DNA of 27,811 bases from Spirogloea muscicola (Eukaryota; Streptophyta; Zygnematophyceae; Spirogloeales; Spirogloeaceae). Position numbers and translations under genes: made by a program. The notes beneath the pieces were generated by a model that ran no database searches, was not told where the DNA came from, and saw only the letters and a list, made by a program, of their open reading frames with translations. Below are positions 1-11,400 of the stretch, in pieces. How positions within the stretch are numbered: the stretch's first letter is position 1; each line of letters opens with the position of its first letter. The stretch lies in assembly GCA_009602725.1 (NCBI GenBank), contig WELB01000217.1, positions 1 to 27,811 of the forward strand. Direction: 5' to 3'.

Positions 1-1
1 G

Positions 2-958
2 ATGGGCGCCGCCGTGAGTGCCGGCAGCCTCGACGCGGCCCTGCCCAAGGCGCGCGCCCTCGTCGACGGCAGCGCCGTCGTCGTCTTCAGGTGCGCCGCC
101 TGCACCACGGCCCGGCGCCCTAAACCCTCCACCCCGAACCCTAAGCCCACCTGCTGACGGCAGTGGCGCCGCCCCTGCCGATTGAACCCTAAACCCTTCA
201 ATTCTAAACCCTAAACCCTGACTACCTAGCATTTAATCCAATACTAACCCAGATTTTTATCCAATCTTCTCAATTCTTAGGTACACAGCAAGTCGTACTA
301 ATCCTAAAATCCTAAACACTTGAAACGCTAACCTGATATTGACCCAACATTATCCCAAAATTTACACCCATGCTTCACATTTTTTTGTTATACAGCAAGT
401 CGTACTGCCCATACTGCGTCCGGGTGAAGAAGCTCCTCAAGTCACTGGGCGTGCGGGCAACGGTGTACGAGCTCGACCACGAGGCGGACGGCAAGGCGGT
501 GCAGGCGGCGCTGGCCGGCTGGACGGGCCAGCGCACCGTGCCCAACGTCTTCGTGGGCGGCCGCCACATTGGCGGCTGCGACGGTCAGCGCCCACTAACT
601 GCAGCTTCTCATGACCTTGTATAGTCAACGGCATATGAGCCTTAACCCTTAAAGCCTGAACCTTAAATCCCAAACCCTAGATTATCAACCTTAAGAGTGA
701 CTCAGAGTGACTGAGAGATTCTGCTTGACTTCAGTCTGTCACAATATTCAATGGGTTACGCGTTTATAACCGCCTCTGCCAGTGGACGCCACCCCTCGGT
801 CGTTTGACTGCTGACATTACCACAAGCTGGTGGCTTTGCTTGCTCCTACTGCTTGCTACTGACTTGACCGCTCGTCCACTGCGAATGCGCCAGACACGGT
901 GGCCGCGCACAGCTCCGGCCAATTGATGCCGCTGCTGAAGCAGGCCGGCGCCCTCTGA
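2..958 (+). CDS. GRX: CPYC-class (class I) glutaredoxin, three exons
   Basis: Exons 2..90, 396..583 and 894..958 join to 342 nt, giving 113 residues and a TGA stop. Both introns are GT-AG (305 and 310 nt). The protein has the dithiol active site CPYC at residues 34-37 after the strand VVVFSKSY, the glutathione-binding TVPN at 77-80 with the cis-proline, and GGCDD at 89-93, all in the spacing of the thioredoxin fold. By family knowledge it reduces protein disulfides and glutathione-mixed disulfides using glutathione, and the closest match is the plant GrxC1/C2 type, usually cytosolic. The last exon supplies the C-terminal helix (DTVAAHSSGQLMPLLKQAGAL region). The ATG is at position 2, so an upstream start or targeting peptide outside the window cannot be excluded, although the length is normal for a cytosolic form. 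It converges on the TRA1 gene. A decoy acceptor lies in intron 1. Confidence 0.96.
118..220. repeat. Telomere-like CCCTAAA motifs in glutaredoxin intron 1
   Basis: Several imperfect copies of the plant/green-algal telomere repeat (TTTAGGG, here as CCCTAAA) lie in intron 1: about 118-128, 135-148, 184-198 and 202-220, the last with two adjacent CTAAACC units. The form AAACCCTAA matches the plant 'telo-box', known in promoters and first introns of some plant genes. Copies are short and interspersed, so this is an interstitial motif cluster and not a telomere end. A weaker set (ACCCTTAAA, AACCCTAG) occurs at about 640-685 in intron 2. Confidence 0.7.
282..406 (+). repeat. Duplicated splice-acceptor segment (decoy at 282-299, real at 389-406)
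   Basis: The 18 bases at 282-299 match those at 389-406 at 17 positions. The second copy contains the real intron 1 acceptor (AG at 394-395) and the first bases of exon 2. The first copy has an equally good AG at 287-288 followed by the same CAAGTCGTACT, but then reads AATCC in place of GCCC. Splicing to the first copy would give Ser-Lys-Ser-Tyr and then TAA. Confidence 0.8.
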
Positions 959-1832
959 GGACGCCTTGCTGTAAGCTGACAGCGCTGCTAGCACTTGGAG
1001 TACCTGCCACGTGAAGCTGCTCAATACGTCTTTGGCTCCAATATAGTGTCTGTGCAGACTAAATTTGTCTTGCTATGTGACAATTATAATTCCTTTGATA
1101 GGTCTATTCACATCTATGATTGTAAGTATAGGTCAATTTAAACAAATTCCTGTGAAGTAAGATGTCAAAAAGTTTACAAGCAGGAGAATATTCTTACTGG
1201 ACAGGTGAATTGACTCCAGCTAGTTCACACTTGCCAAATTCAGACACTAGAAACTTTGGTGCCATGAGTACTTGTGCAGTGTGCAGCGCTTCTGGAGTAA
1301 ACCACTCCTCAACTGCTGTGCAGCGTCAGAAATGTGTGAGAGATGGTGGCATATCGCAATAAAAAAGTGGACCACATGCCACTCCAGCCGAAGAATGTAC
1401 ATGCTGAATTGTATGTTACTTTTGTGCATTTGCCGAACCCATTTCACTCCCAATCACAGGCGCTAAGGATAGGGTTATTGAATCAGGCAGCCCCATTATC
1501 ATGTTCATAATTTTGAAGCTGTTGCAATGTCGGATGCAGTACTACCTGTACTTCCACTGCCAGGACAGAAGGACACTACAGCCCAGCACTGAGCAGCTTT
1601 GCAGTAGCCATGAGCGCTTCTGCGCTTGCGGTGCTCAAGCTTTCCCAAGAAACCCAAGAGGAGGTAGAGAGGCAACGGATGGCTGTATATATACAATCGA
1701 GGCGCTGTACACTCTGCCATCAAAGAATGGTCCTACTATTTCCCAATTGCGGGACCTGTAACATACCTGATGTGCTACATACCTGCAATCGCTTATCCAA
1801 CGGCGTATCAAAACCTAGAATTCACTGAGAAG
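959..1832. other. Convergent intergenic region, putative 3' UTRs
   Basis: No recognisable coding sequence is seen here; the short open frames at 1162-1362 and 1501-1761 resemble nothing known. The region must hold the 3' ends of the glutaredoxin (plus) and TRA1 (minus). The chlorophyte poly(A) signal TGTAA occurs on the plus strand at 970-974 (12 bases after the glutaredoxin stop) and 1121-1125, and an AATAAA lies at 1358-1363. On the minus strand the only TGTAA between the TRA1 stop and the glutaredoxin stop is at 1178-1174, which would give a 3' UTR of about 650 nt. Signal choice is a guess. Confidence 0.4.
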
Positions 1833-2443
1833 CTAGAACCAGGGGTGCCAGGTCGGGTCCATCATGCAGAGGTTCTTAGGTCGCAGAGCTGCCTCCACCA
1901 GATCCGTCGCACCCTTTTGCACAGACAGTGCAACCTCGTTGCTGTCCTTGTCCTGCAAAATGACGAAGATATGGAAAATGCACATCCATTATCAGCTGCA
2001 ATACTACTGAAGCTCTTGAGCAGTGCAGCTGCACATTTGCAGCATCAGGGCAAAAATGTCAGCAATTACTTCTAGATGAACAAAGGTTCTGATCTAAATT
2101 TTGGTGCTTAGCACCAACTTATAACCCTCCCGCCTGCTAATGGGCGAAGCATGTGCGCCACTGCAAGCTACTACTATTGGCAGAGACTATCTAGAGTCCT
2201 GCTATTGACACATTTTGAGCACGGGGTGTAGGTACCGACCTCAATAATGTAATTTTGCGGGGCGACCTGCGTGATCCGCTGAAGTACATGGTTGACATTG
2301 GCCGCCACTTTCTGCTTCAGCTCTGCCGTGGAGATCCCCGCCGAGGAAGCGGCCGTGGGTGGGAGGCCGGGCGGCCTCCTCCAAGACCATGAGATCAGCT
2401 CGTCGCGGAAGAACATGCTCAGCTGCTGCTGCATATGCTGGTT
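1833..2443 (-). other. TRA1: TRA1 exons 57-58: end of kinase-like domain and FATC tail, residues 3809-3916
   Basis: Exon 57 2240..2443 encodes NQHMQQQLSMFFRDELISWS, a variable Pro/Ala/Ser stretch and VNHVLQRITQVAPQNY. Exon 58 1833..1952 encodes the FATC tail: VQKGATDLVEAALRPKNLCM followed by MDPTWHPWF and TAG. The Trp-His-Pro-Trp-Phe terminus is diagnostic for Tra1/TRRAP. The exon 57/58 junction is phase 0, with a plain GT-AG intron of 287 nt (1953-2239). Confidence 0.96.
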
Positions 2444-5400
2444 CTGCATTGTCACAACAAATAGACTGAGAATGATAAGAACAACTTATGCTACTAAGCA
2501 TACACAGCACACGAAGGTACATGCGCGTCTTGTAGGCAAGAGCTCAAGTAAAGTGACAGTCGAGTTGGCATAATCTGGCTTGCCTTTGGAGAGACCAGCG
2601 CCTGCGCGGCCGCGCACATGGAAGCAACAAAAATTCCTTCCACCCCGAACGGCGTGAAGAAGGTCTGGAGGTTGCGGGTCAGCCGGAAGGGGACTGCCTC
2701 TCCGCACTCCACCATGCCGTTGGAGTCATAAGCTGCAGCACAGCCCAGAGTGCCAAGAGGATGAGTGCTAGGCAAGGGCGGCCTTCATTCCAACTTTACC
2801 TGCAATGGCACGTTGCTAACAACGTGCTAACAACGTGCTAACAAACATAATTTCATCTCAAGGGAAGAACATGATGAGCCCAATGGGTTGACGGGAATCC
2901 ACATATATCTTGATTCTTCTGAAGTGAGGATGCCTGACTTTACTCACCCGGGTGGAAGTCCGTTTGGAAGATCTTGCCAGTGTCCTTGGCAAACAGTATC
3001 TTGTTCGGGCTCCGGCCCCCAATGTGCAGGAGGTAGCTCATGAGGCCACTCAGAGCTAGCTGCAGCGCAAACTGCTTCTTGAATGTCCAAAGATGGGCGC
3101 TCGTCGGCAGCGTCTTGTACATGTATTGCGAGAAGACGTTCTCTGAGACCAGGGAGTGCGTGATCTCCATGTACGTCGTGTACCGGAGCTCCAGGAGTTG
3201 ATCCCCAGACACCTGCTGACGGGCGAGGCAGGGTGCTGTCAAGACATCAGAGCAGCTAAGAAGGCCATCCTTGTCAAGATGTGAACTTGACCACTAATTT
3301 CTTCTGTACCTTAGCTATCAGATCGCTAGACAATTGATGGCATAGAAATTTGTGGGCAAGCTGCAAAGATGTGACTGATGCAACTCTCATGGAGATGCAC
3401 CTGGCCTGTCATAGCAGCATTCAGCTGCTCCTTGAAGTGGGTGATGGGCAAGTCTGCCTCTCTGCCATATCTGGCGCAGTTTATCTCATACACTTCACCG
3501 AAGGTGCTGTATGTCACCTCGTCTTCCACCAACCGCACCTGGCCATTGATGGAACACCGCAATCTTGAGTACGAGAAACGTGGTCACAGAAGGAAGACTA
3601 ATACCCTTGTGTGTTAGAATTAAGATTTAGGGTTAGGGTAAGAGTTAGCCTGTACAGTGGTCTAGGGTTTAAATCTTACCCTGATTCTACCCTGTACAAT
3701 GGTACAATTCGGCTAACAAGTACGAGTCACAAGGTGACCTTTATCCAATCTCAAGTTTGATAATCTTTTCATTTTCTTTCAAGCTCTTGCAGGGTGCACG
3801 GAATCATGTTCAAGGTACTTGTGTCTCCAACCTGGGGCCACACAGGGATGATGATGGGCGTGTGAAACGACAGGTGCCGCCTCCTGGACTCCTTCTTCTT
3901 GTCGAGAAGCCGATTCATCACCCGGAAGAGTTGCACCATGCGCTCATCGCTGCGGGCAGACGGCGTCAGCGAAGTCTGGACGAGGAAGTGGCGGCTGGAG
4001 CCGTCGCTCCCAATCAGCGAGAGACGCCGGTGGCTGCTCCCATGCCGCCGCACGATCGGGACGTCGGCGCCGATGCGGTCCAACTTCACCGTGTGGTCAG
4101 GCGCAACCTCATGGTCCCCAAAGTACGCGCCTGGCAGCTCAATGTCCATGACATGGGACTCTCTCAGCTGCCTGCTCTCCTCCTCCAGCTTCAGCACCGC
4201 CGGCAGTCTGTCCTCCACATTACTCTGTAAATGAGCAAACAGGACAACAGTAGTCTGTAAACATAACACCCTACATGTTGACCAAAAACTCGATATCCTA
4301 AAGCCCTGCGCACAAGTATATATATATATCCACTGTAGACTTCACCTAACTGCGCCCATTTCAGCATGGATGGCAATGGACACGGTACCACTGATGATAT
4401 GCACATCAAGAGGTCAGCAAGTGCGCTGAGGTGCGACTGTAGATACTGCAAGAAAGTAGAACTCGCAAGTATGACAAGAGCTGACCTGCAGGACACCCTT
4501 CCAATATTTCAGTCGTTCGGTGAGCTCCGCCAGGGTAGGGGGGAACGTGGTTGCGCTGTCAGGATCCAGATCCCTCTCGAACTCCCGCTTGTATTCGTTC
4601 ACAAAGTCCGTGTGCTTTGTCACCGTGTCGCTCGAGAAGCAAGCCTTGCACACTCCTGCAAGCTCCTTCTTCAAGGAGCTCGGGACCTCTGCTGTGGTCG
4701 CAGTGGGGTACTTGTAGCAGCGGTGCAGGAGCGCGTGCACCACCGCCAGCAGCCGCTCTTCTGGCAGCGGCACAAAGCGCCCTCCAACCTCCTGCAGCAT
4801 CGTCTGCAGTTGCAGGCATTGCATAAGGTATAATCAATAACTACGTTACATTTATTTACTACTATACCGGCTCTGAGGTCCAGGAACTTGGCTTAGGTGC
4901 TAGGCATGCACTGAAGCACACAGATTCTGACCCAACCTTGTGACTCATGACAAATGCGGTCCAACTTCAGACTTTTGCTTTCACTTGAAAGTCTTAATGT
5001 ACTATTGAAAGTCTTAATGTACTATGTGTGGAAGTGTTGCATGGGCAGCTTGCTGCACACATTCCTTACACTGTTGGTCACAATACTGGCAACAGCACTT
5101 GGGAAGCAGGTCGTGGAGTTGGAGCTCAGACCTCAAGCTCAGCAGCCAGGTTGGTATGCTTGGCCCGCAGAGCCTCCATGACCTCCTTGGCAGCATCAAA
5201 GGCCTGCAGCGTCGCCTGGGGCCACGTGGAAATACTCGCAGTGCGCCGAAGCACCATGGCGGCTTGCGCTGCCACGCCGCCGCCAGGCCCCATCTGTGCA
5301 CTGTCGTCGCCTCCGCCCTTGTTGAAAATTTCTATCGACGTGCCGGATGATGTCGGCCCCGCCGATGGCGAGTGGGGCACGTTCTGGGGGCCGTCCACGC

Positions 5401-8400
5401 CCCCGCCTTGCGACAGCGCCGGGGACGGCGCCCGGGACTCGCCGAGCCCCGGCATGGCCACAGCGCCCGCTTGTGCTCGCGCAATGCGTTGGAGCTGCTC
5501 CGCTTTGGTCGCAATGTCGCGCCTTTCCAGTAGGTACGTCCGGAGCCAGTAATATAGTGCCTAAGTGCCAAACCAGGTTGTCTTAAGTATCACAACATCC
5601 TGCCTTCCTAATGTACCCGTCAAGTTGCCATATGACAATGCCAGACGACCCTTGTGCGCATCTGTGCTGCAGTCCATGATGCAACAAGGTTGGCTGACGT
5701 AAGTGATGCCAATAACCCACTTGGCAGCCTTGACCAGTACCTGCGGAAAGAAGCTGGCTATCTTCAGCAGCACAGCTTTACAGTGCTGCGACTCGGGTCG
5801 CTGAAGCGAAAGGAGGAGCTGCGGGATCCACGTGAGCCACACCCAGTACGGGACGTTGTCGCCAAACTTGTCGAAGGCCCTCCCCACAGTGCCCTCACTG
5901 TTGTCGAAGCTGAGGAGGTAAAGGATCCGTGCCAGGTGGCTCCGTCCATGTGCGGAGCCGTACTTGATGCCCTGCAGGAAGCAGGAGACGGCGTATTCCA
6001 ACCACAGCTGATCGCCGGTCTGCTGGTACACCTGTTGCAGTGTCCGAGCCACTTGTTATCATGAGGGGGTTGCTACTTACGAGAATCTTCAGAATCACAA
6101 TGCTCTCAAAGATGAGATTGAACACAGAAATGTTGTACGCGTTCTACCTGCCCAGATTTTCTCGAGCACGATCATTTATGAGCTCTAATATTCTGCTGTA
6201 TTGCTTTGAGCAACATCATAGAGGCGTATCGTTGCGAGACTATTGCTTTCAATTACAGCAGCTGAATACCTGATCGCAGTACCGTGCCCAGCAGATCCAG
6301 CCTTTTGGGAGGTTCTTGTCAGCGGAGTTCGCAGTGGCAAAGGCTTGGTTGGCTTGTTCACCATCACCCATCTTCTGCAGGAATTCACCCTTGAGGCAGA
6401 AAATTTCGGCCTTGTGCGACGGTAAGAAGTACTCAAGATTTGTGGTTTCGAGGATATTGAGGCCTGTCAATGTCTCCCCCTTTGTCATGAGGTACGCTTT
6501 GGCTTGCTCCTTGATCTTCACAAAGGCCTCCTACAAGTGCGACAAGATTTGGCAGTTCAGTTGCTGCAAAAACGAGATACTAGTTAACTCATGGGCTCCA
6601 TTGAGAAACTAAACAATGCAACTATGTCCTGTCATGCAATCACCATTCAGATGTTAGCAAGTCTCTCCTCAGCATACACTACTTTGCATTTCCTCTGGAA
6701 GGCATAGTGAGTGAAGCTCCGGCCACTACCTGCACCTCCATTGTGTTGTAGCCGTACATGGTGGTAAGGATCTTCAAGCAGACATCACCTAGACCTTGCT
6801 TCCTGGCAATGTGTGCCAGCTTGTTGACACTCCAAGCCTTGTCCCGGAATCCGAGTTGATGGAGCTGCGGGCTTGTCTCGGCAAATCCCTGCCAATGGTT
6901 CTGTTCTTGGTGAGTACCTCGAGTGTCGGCTATTCATTTCTGCTGGACCATCTCCCCATTGACATGTACTATACTTAATCAGGATGGATTTTCCACAGGA
7001 CTCCTCCTTTCAGCAGATTTCTAACCAACTAACTGAGGACAGGTTGTGAGATGCAGGATCTAAGTCTCACTAGCTGACCTTGAATGCAGTGATCACAGTG
7101 TTGTACAAGTGATTCCGCCACACCAGCAGGTCGGTCCAGACCGTCAGCTCGTCCCACTCATTGGGTACACGCAGTCGCCACGTCTCAAGGATGTCCTTGA
7201 GCTCCACGAATGGGGTCTGTCCAGGCGTTCCCCCTCCAGCTGTTGCCTGCTGCAGAATAATCTGCTGCGCTTGCCTATTTGACGTCCCGACCTCGACCAG
7301 GACTCTGAAGGATCCACAAAGGTAAGTGGAAGATCAACATCCAGGTAAAGCCAAAAAGGGTTTTGGCTCCAAGACACCGCACACTTTTCTCAGTGCTTTT
7401 CTTGTGCTAGCTTGGTACAATTGTCCTACAATCACAAGCTTCAACCAAAAACAGCAAGGTCTATGTAGTAGCCAAAGCTTGACTTCCAAGTAATTTCTCT
7501 TCCTTCTTGCTAGAGCGGCTGTCAAGGCCAGCCAGTCTCTCAAGAAGCACACCCAGCATGCAATGAAGCTCGCACACGATCGACTTCCACGCATGACTAA
7601 ATGGCAGAGTGAAGGCTTCGTCAGCAACCTGGCAGACTCTTGGAGCTCCACGAGTTGCTGAAACTGCTGGAGAAGGGGGATGTGTGGACACACCCCCAGC
7701 TCTGGCAGCTGCCACCACTTTTTGAGAGCCATGTCTAGACCCTGTTGCATGAGAGTACAGCTCAGTCAGCAGATGTGGAATGTTTAGCCTATATCAGTCC
7801 TACTCAATTCAATCCATCTTCTAATCTGCCCTTTCATGCGGACTGAGATGCCTTTGGCACAGGATCTCCACTCCGCGAATCACCTGTGCAACACGTTCTT
7901 CGGCCTCTTGAATGCTGGGCATAGGATTCCCAAGCAGAGCAGCCTGCACCAAGTCGGGAGATGCATGATTCTCAACACAATGATAGAGACATAGCTTGTA
8001 GATACAGCCTCAGATTGACATAGCTTGTGGCTGACGTAGTTTATCAAGAACAGCCTCACATACATGGCATATCTATCTGACACAAAATGGCACAAAATCA
8101 AGATCTTTTCTTATCAGATAGTTTTACCTGCCCCGGCTCCTGGACAGAAACAACACTGGTGTCGTGCAAAGCAATAAAGGCCTGGACCATCCGGAATCGT
8201 GCATTCTCCTCCACTTGAGCCTTAGGCAAGATGTCATTCTTCAGGCTGGCCCAGCGATCAATGTCAGTCGCCTCAGGCATCTTCCAGGTCACGTCCAGCA
8301 GGATGTCGTAATTACCGACGCTCCGCCCAAAGTCTGTGAGAAGGTCCCACTGGTTCAGCCGCTTTGCGCAGCTCAGCCACTGCTCCTGCCACAGGCACAT

Positions 8401-11400
8401 CTCCGCCTTGCTCGCGGACGGGCTGCCCTGTGCACCAGGCCCTGCATTGTAGACTCCCTGCCAGGCAAGGTCCTCAGCCTCAGAACCACAAATCGCAAAG
8501 TATGTAAAGATATGGTCATACAGCTCACAACAGGAATTACAAGCATACATGCCAAACCAGGCGGCACTGAAGGTGCATTGGGAGCTTGCTCGTATACTCA
8601 GTCCTACAGCAAGTCTAGGGGACAAGCCCACAAACCGGCGTCGCTTTCGACATGGCTGCATAGAATGCATTCAGAGCCTGCTCGAAGAATCCGTGCTGCA
8701 CCAGCGAAAGACCAGCCCGTGTGTGCGCAGTAATGCTTCGGCGCTTCCAGAGACCACACAGCACATCTTCCTCATTCAGCAACCTGCCAACACATTTTCA
8801 ACGTATTAGACCATAAATGAGACTGAATGAGCTCTCTCTTGAGCAGCGACTCTGCGATAGCCAGCTCAATGGGGCCAAGACATCCCAAAGAGAAAACATC
8901 AAATTTCCTGCAGCCAGATCAGATGCTCACCTGTATAGTTCAGCGAGAGCATCAAAGCAGCGGCTCTCCTGTGGGAACAGCATGACATGTGACTCCAGCA
9001 GGGGTATTGCTATGTGCCAGGCGTTATAGGTTTTGCCAAGGAACTTGATCAGCTCGCTGGGTATCTTTGGCTGCGGCTGGCTCAAGGAAATGCCCTCCAG
9101 CAGTGCCTGCAAGAACGAGGATTCCGGGTGTTAAGTACGTGTCATGTCCTGGTTCTGAGACTTGCATGAGCTGCACTGCTACTGCAATTACGTGCCCAAT
9201 TGGTCAATGTCAAGAGGTGAAGCAAGGGCGCACCTGGACGACGTTGGGCCTAAGATGTGCCTGCTTCGAGTGATGCTCCTTGGAGAGAAGCGAGATCATT
9301 GGCTTTGCAAGTAGGACCTGTTCCTCCTTCTGCAGGGTTGCCCAGACAATGGGAAAAACTAGCACCCACATGTGATATGCCACATTGGCGTCCACGGATG
9401 CGAGCTCCCGCAGCGGCACCACGAGCTCCAGAACCTGCATCACGTCGTGGCATGATCAAGTCAAGGCCTGCAGGGCCTGCAGCAGAGTGCCAGACCACAA
9501 GCACTTGGGCATGCATCACTACAATCCTCAAGAAGCAGTCAGAAGCAGTCAGCATCAAAGTATAGCATGGTTGTCAAATCACATGGAATGACCATTATGT
9601 CTTTCGGATAGATAGCCATTATCTTGACCTGCATTCGCGCCATCTCGTTCATGAATGCTGCGTGCTTGTTCACCACACTCGCAAAATTGGGGGCTGTGTT
9701 CTCAGCCTCCTCTCCATCCACACTGCCCGGGAGAGCCATGCCAGGCCTGTCTGCGATATTGCCAGAGGCCAACAAAGGTGGGAGCTGAGCTGAGTTTGGC
9801 GCGAGTGTGATGGGCTCGTGCTCATTGAGGATGGCCAAGAGGAGGTCCAGGCCTTGCTTCAGCCAGAAGCAGTCGCTCAGAGCCTCCCACTCCTGGAGCG
9901 AGACAATGTACTGCAGGCGCGAGAAGAGGCTCCGGCCAATGAACTCGTGGTACAATGTGAAGAACTTGTGGCGCAGCATGGGATCCTTGGCACGTAGCCC
10001 GAGCATGAACTGCCGCTCCACCTTCTGGAAGGCCTCCTGCCGAACAGGAAGCGGGTACCTGCAGAGATACAAGAATAGGCAACCAGGAAGCAATTAGATC
10101 TAACAGATCATCTTGTCATTAATCTAGGGCCCTGTCCTGGCCCTTTGGTACTCAAGAACTCATGCCAAGCAATAGTTGCAAATGCCACGAGGTGCCAGGC
10201 CCATCCTGATGACCCTTGTGATTGACCATCATCTGGACAGCATCATCCACTACTTAGCTTATCTAGCATGTGATCTGCTGCTGAGGGGGCTTACTTGTCT
10301 CCCTCAGAAGAGAGCTGGTGAAGCAGAATGAGGAAGTCAGTCTCCCATGTCTCGAGTTGCGCCGCAGGCATGTGGCTACGGTCAACTTGCGCCAAGCGTA
10401 TCAGGAATGCAATGACCTCCTTGGTACTTAGTGAACCTCCTCCGCTTGCCAGAGGCCTGTCAAGACAAAAGCACGAATAGCTCTCATGCTTTCATCATCC
10501 CATACAATTAAAGTAACAATCAGGGAGTGTCTTGTTATATCAAGCCAGCACTGCAGAGGCTACAAGCAGGTGACGTGAAGCTAGCGAAGCTTTATATAAG
10601 GGGTGTCACCGTGAATGATGCAATTGGGTCAAGACATATCAAGCATGCTGTGACGATGGTGTGGTGGCCTGGTTTTGCAAGCAATTTGAATTTTGCATAC
10701 GTAAGGAGATGGTTAAGTGGCAAAAGCAAGAACTGATACAAATTGAGTCACGATACAACTATATTCAAACAACACATCCTTGAATGGAATTCTGTTGCTC
10801 CACCTGAATTCAGTGTTGACCCAGTTCTTAATGATCTCTAATATGGTAAGTAGCACGCTCGCCTCCATGCCTTTCTCTGCAAGAAGCTGCTGCAGGATCT
10901 GGCCAAGAATCCGCTTGCACTCTGGAACTTGCAACACCCGTCCTTGTATTAACCTGATTGCCAATTTCAAGTTTGTGCCAGGGCCTCCATACTCTGTAGC
11001 TGCTCTCGCGGTCGCCGCCAATGCTTCTGCATCTGGCTGCTGGCCCTGCAGCAACAGTTGGACCATCAGCTTTCTCCCGATTGTCTGTAGATCTACCAAC
11101 AGCATCTACTAAGAGATGTGATCACAGGCATGAAATCTGTTGCAAGTGTCTGTTGCAAGTATTCTTCTGCTACACTAAGTTCACAGCCCGTGTCTCCACT
11201 GACGAAATGCTAGCCCCCACTCAAGGTAAGAACCTCTGGTGCACTGGCACAAGTGTACATGCCTTTTGTAGCTCAAGAGAATACCTGCTTGACAAGACCT
11301 GCAGTCTGCGTGGTCAACTCACGAGCCAGGCGCTGTATTACGCGTACGAGGAGCACAAGGTATCGATCGACATACGGCTGACCAGCCTCTGCCGCTGTTT

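Larger units (their letters stand above)
2584..4224 (-). other. TRA1: TRA1 exons 53-56: PI3K-like pseudokinase domain, residues 3494-3808
   Basis: Exon 53 3832..4224, 54 3401..3538, 55 2948..3212, 56 2584..2732. The N-lobe carries VKLDRIGADVPIVRRHGSS and RLSLIGSDGSSRHFLVQTS, followed by SDERMVQLFRVMNRLLDKKK. The C-lobe carries FSQYMYKTLPT, FKKQFALQLALSGLMSYLL and HIGGRSPNKILFAKDTGKIF. Where active PI3K-like kinases have the GDRHxxN loop, this protein has GGRSPN (residues 3735-3740), and the DFG motif reads DFHP (Asp 3755). Loss of the loop Asp and His makes it a pseudokinase, as in all known Tra1/TRRAP. Exon 56 continues with AYDSNGMVE and PFRLTRNLQTFFTPFGVEG. Confidence 0.96.
4486..7304 (-). 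other. TRA1: TRA1 exons 47-52: second half of FAT domain, residues about 2932-3493
   Basis: Exon 47 7079..7304, 48 6730..6888, 49 6270..6530, 50 5741..6031, 51 5132..5560, 52 4486..4803. Markers: FVELKDILETWRLRVPNEWD (47), LGFRDKAWSVNKLAHIARKQ (48), TNLEYFLPSHKAEIFCLKGE (49), LEYAVSCFLQGIKYG and VWLTWIPQLLLSLQRPE (50), LYYWLRTYLLERRDIATKAE and FDAAKEVMEALRAKHTNLA (51), LPEERLLAVVHALLHRCYKY and TFPPTLAELTERLKYWK (52). Exon 51 contains a long disordered linker. Introns 46 (7305-7628) and 51 (4804-5131) exceed 300 nt; the latter holds a tandem duplication. Confidence 0.94.

Noticed and set aside
1162-1761. Short plus-strand open frames in the intergenic region
   Set aside because: No recognisable domain, no codon bias, and they lie where 3' UTRs are expected.
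3757-4230. 157-codon plus-strand open frame
   Set aside because: Antisense shadow of the pseudokinase exon 53.
8164-8733. 189-codon plus-strand open frame
   Set aside because: Antisense shadow of TRA1 exons 43 and 44, whose minus-strand translation matches the FAT domain.
10201-10260. Possible C/D snoRNA boxes (TGATGA-like) in intron 39
   Set aside because: C-box-like strings occur, but no matching D box with terminal stem on the host strand could be found.
10527-10736. 69-codon plus-strand open frame in TRA1 intron 38
   Set aside because: Resembles no known family, is antisense to the host gene, and is of a length expected by chance.
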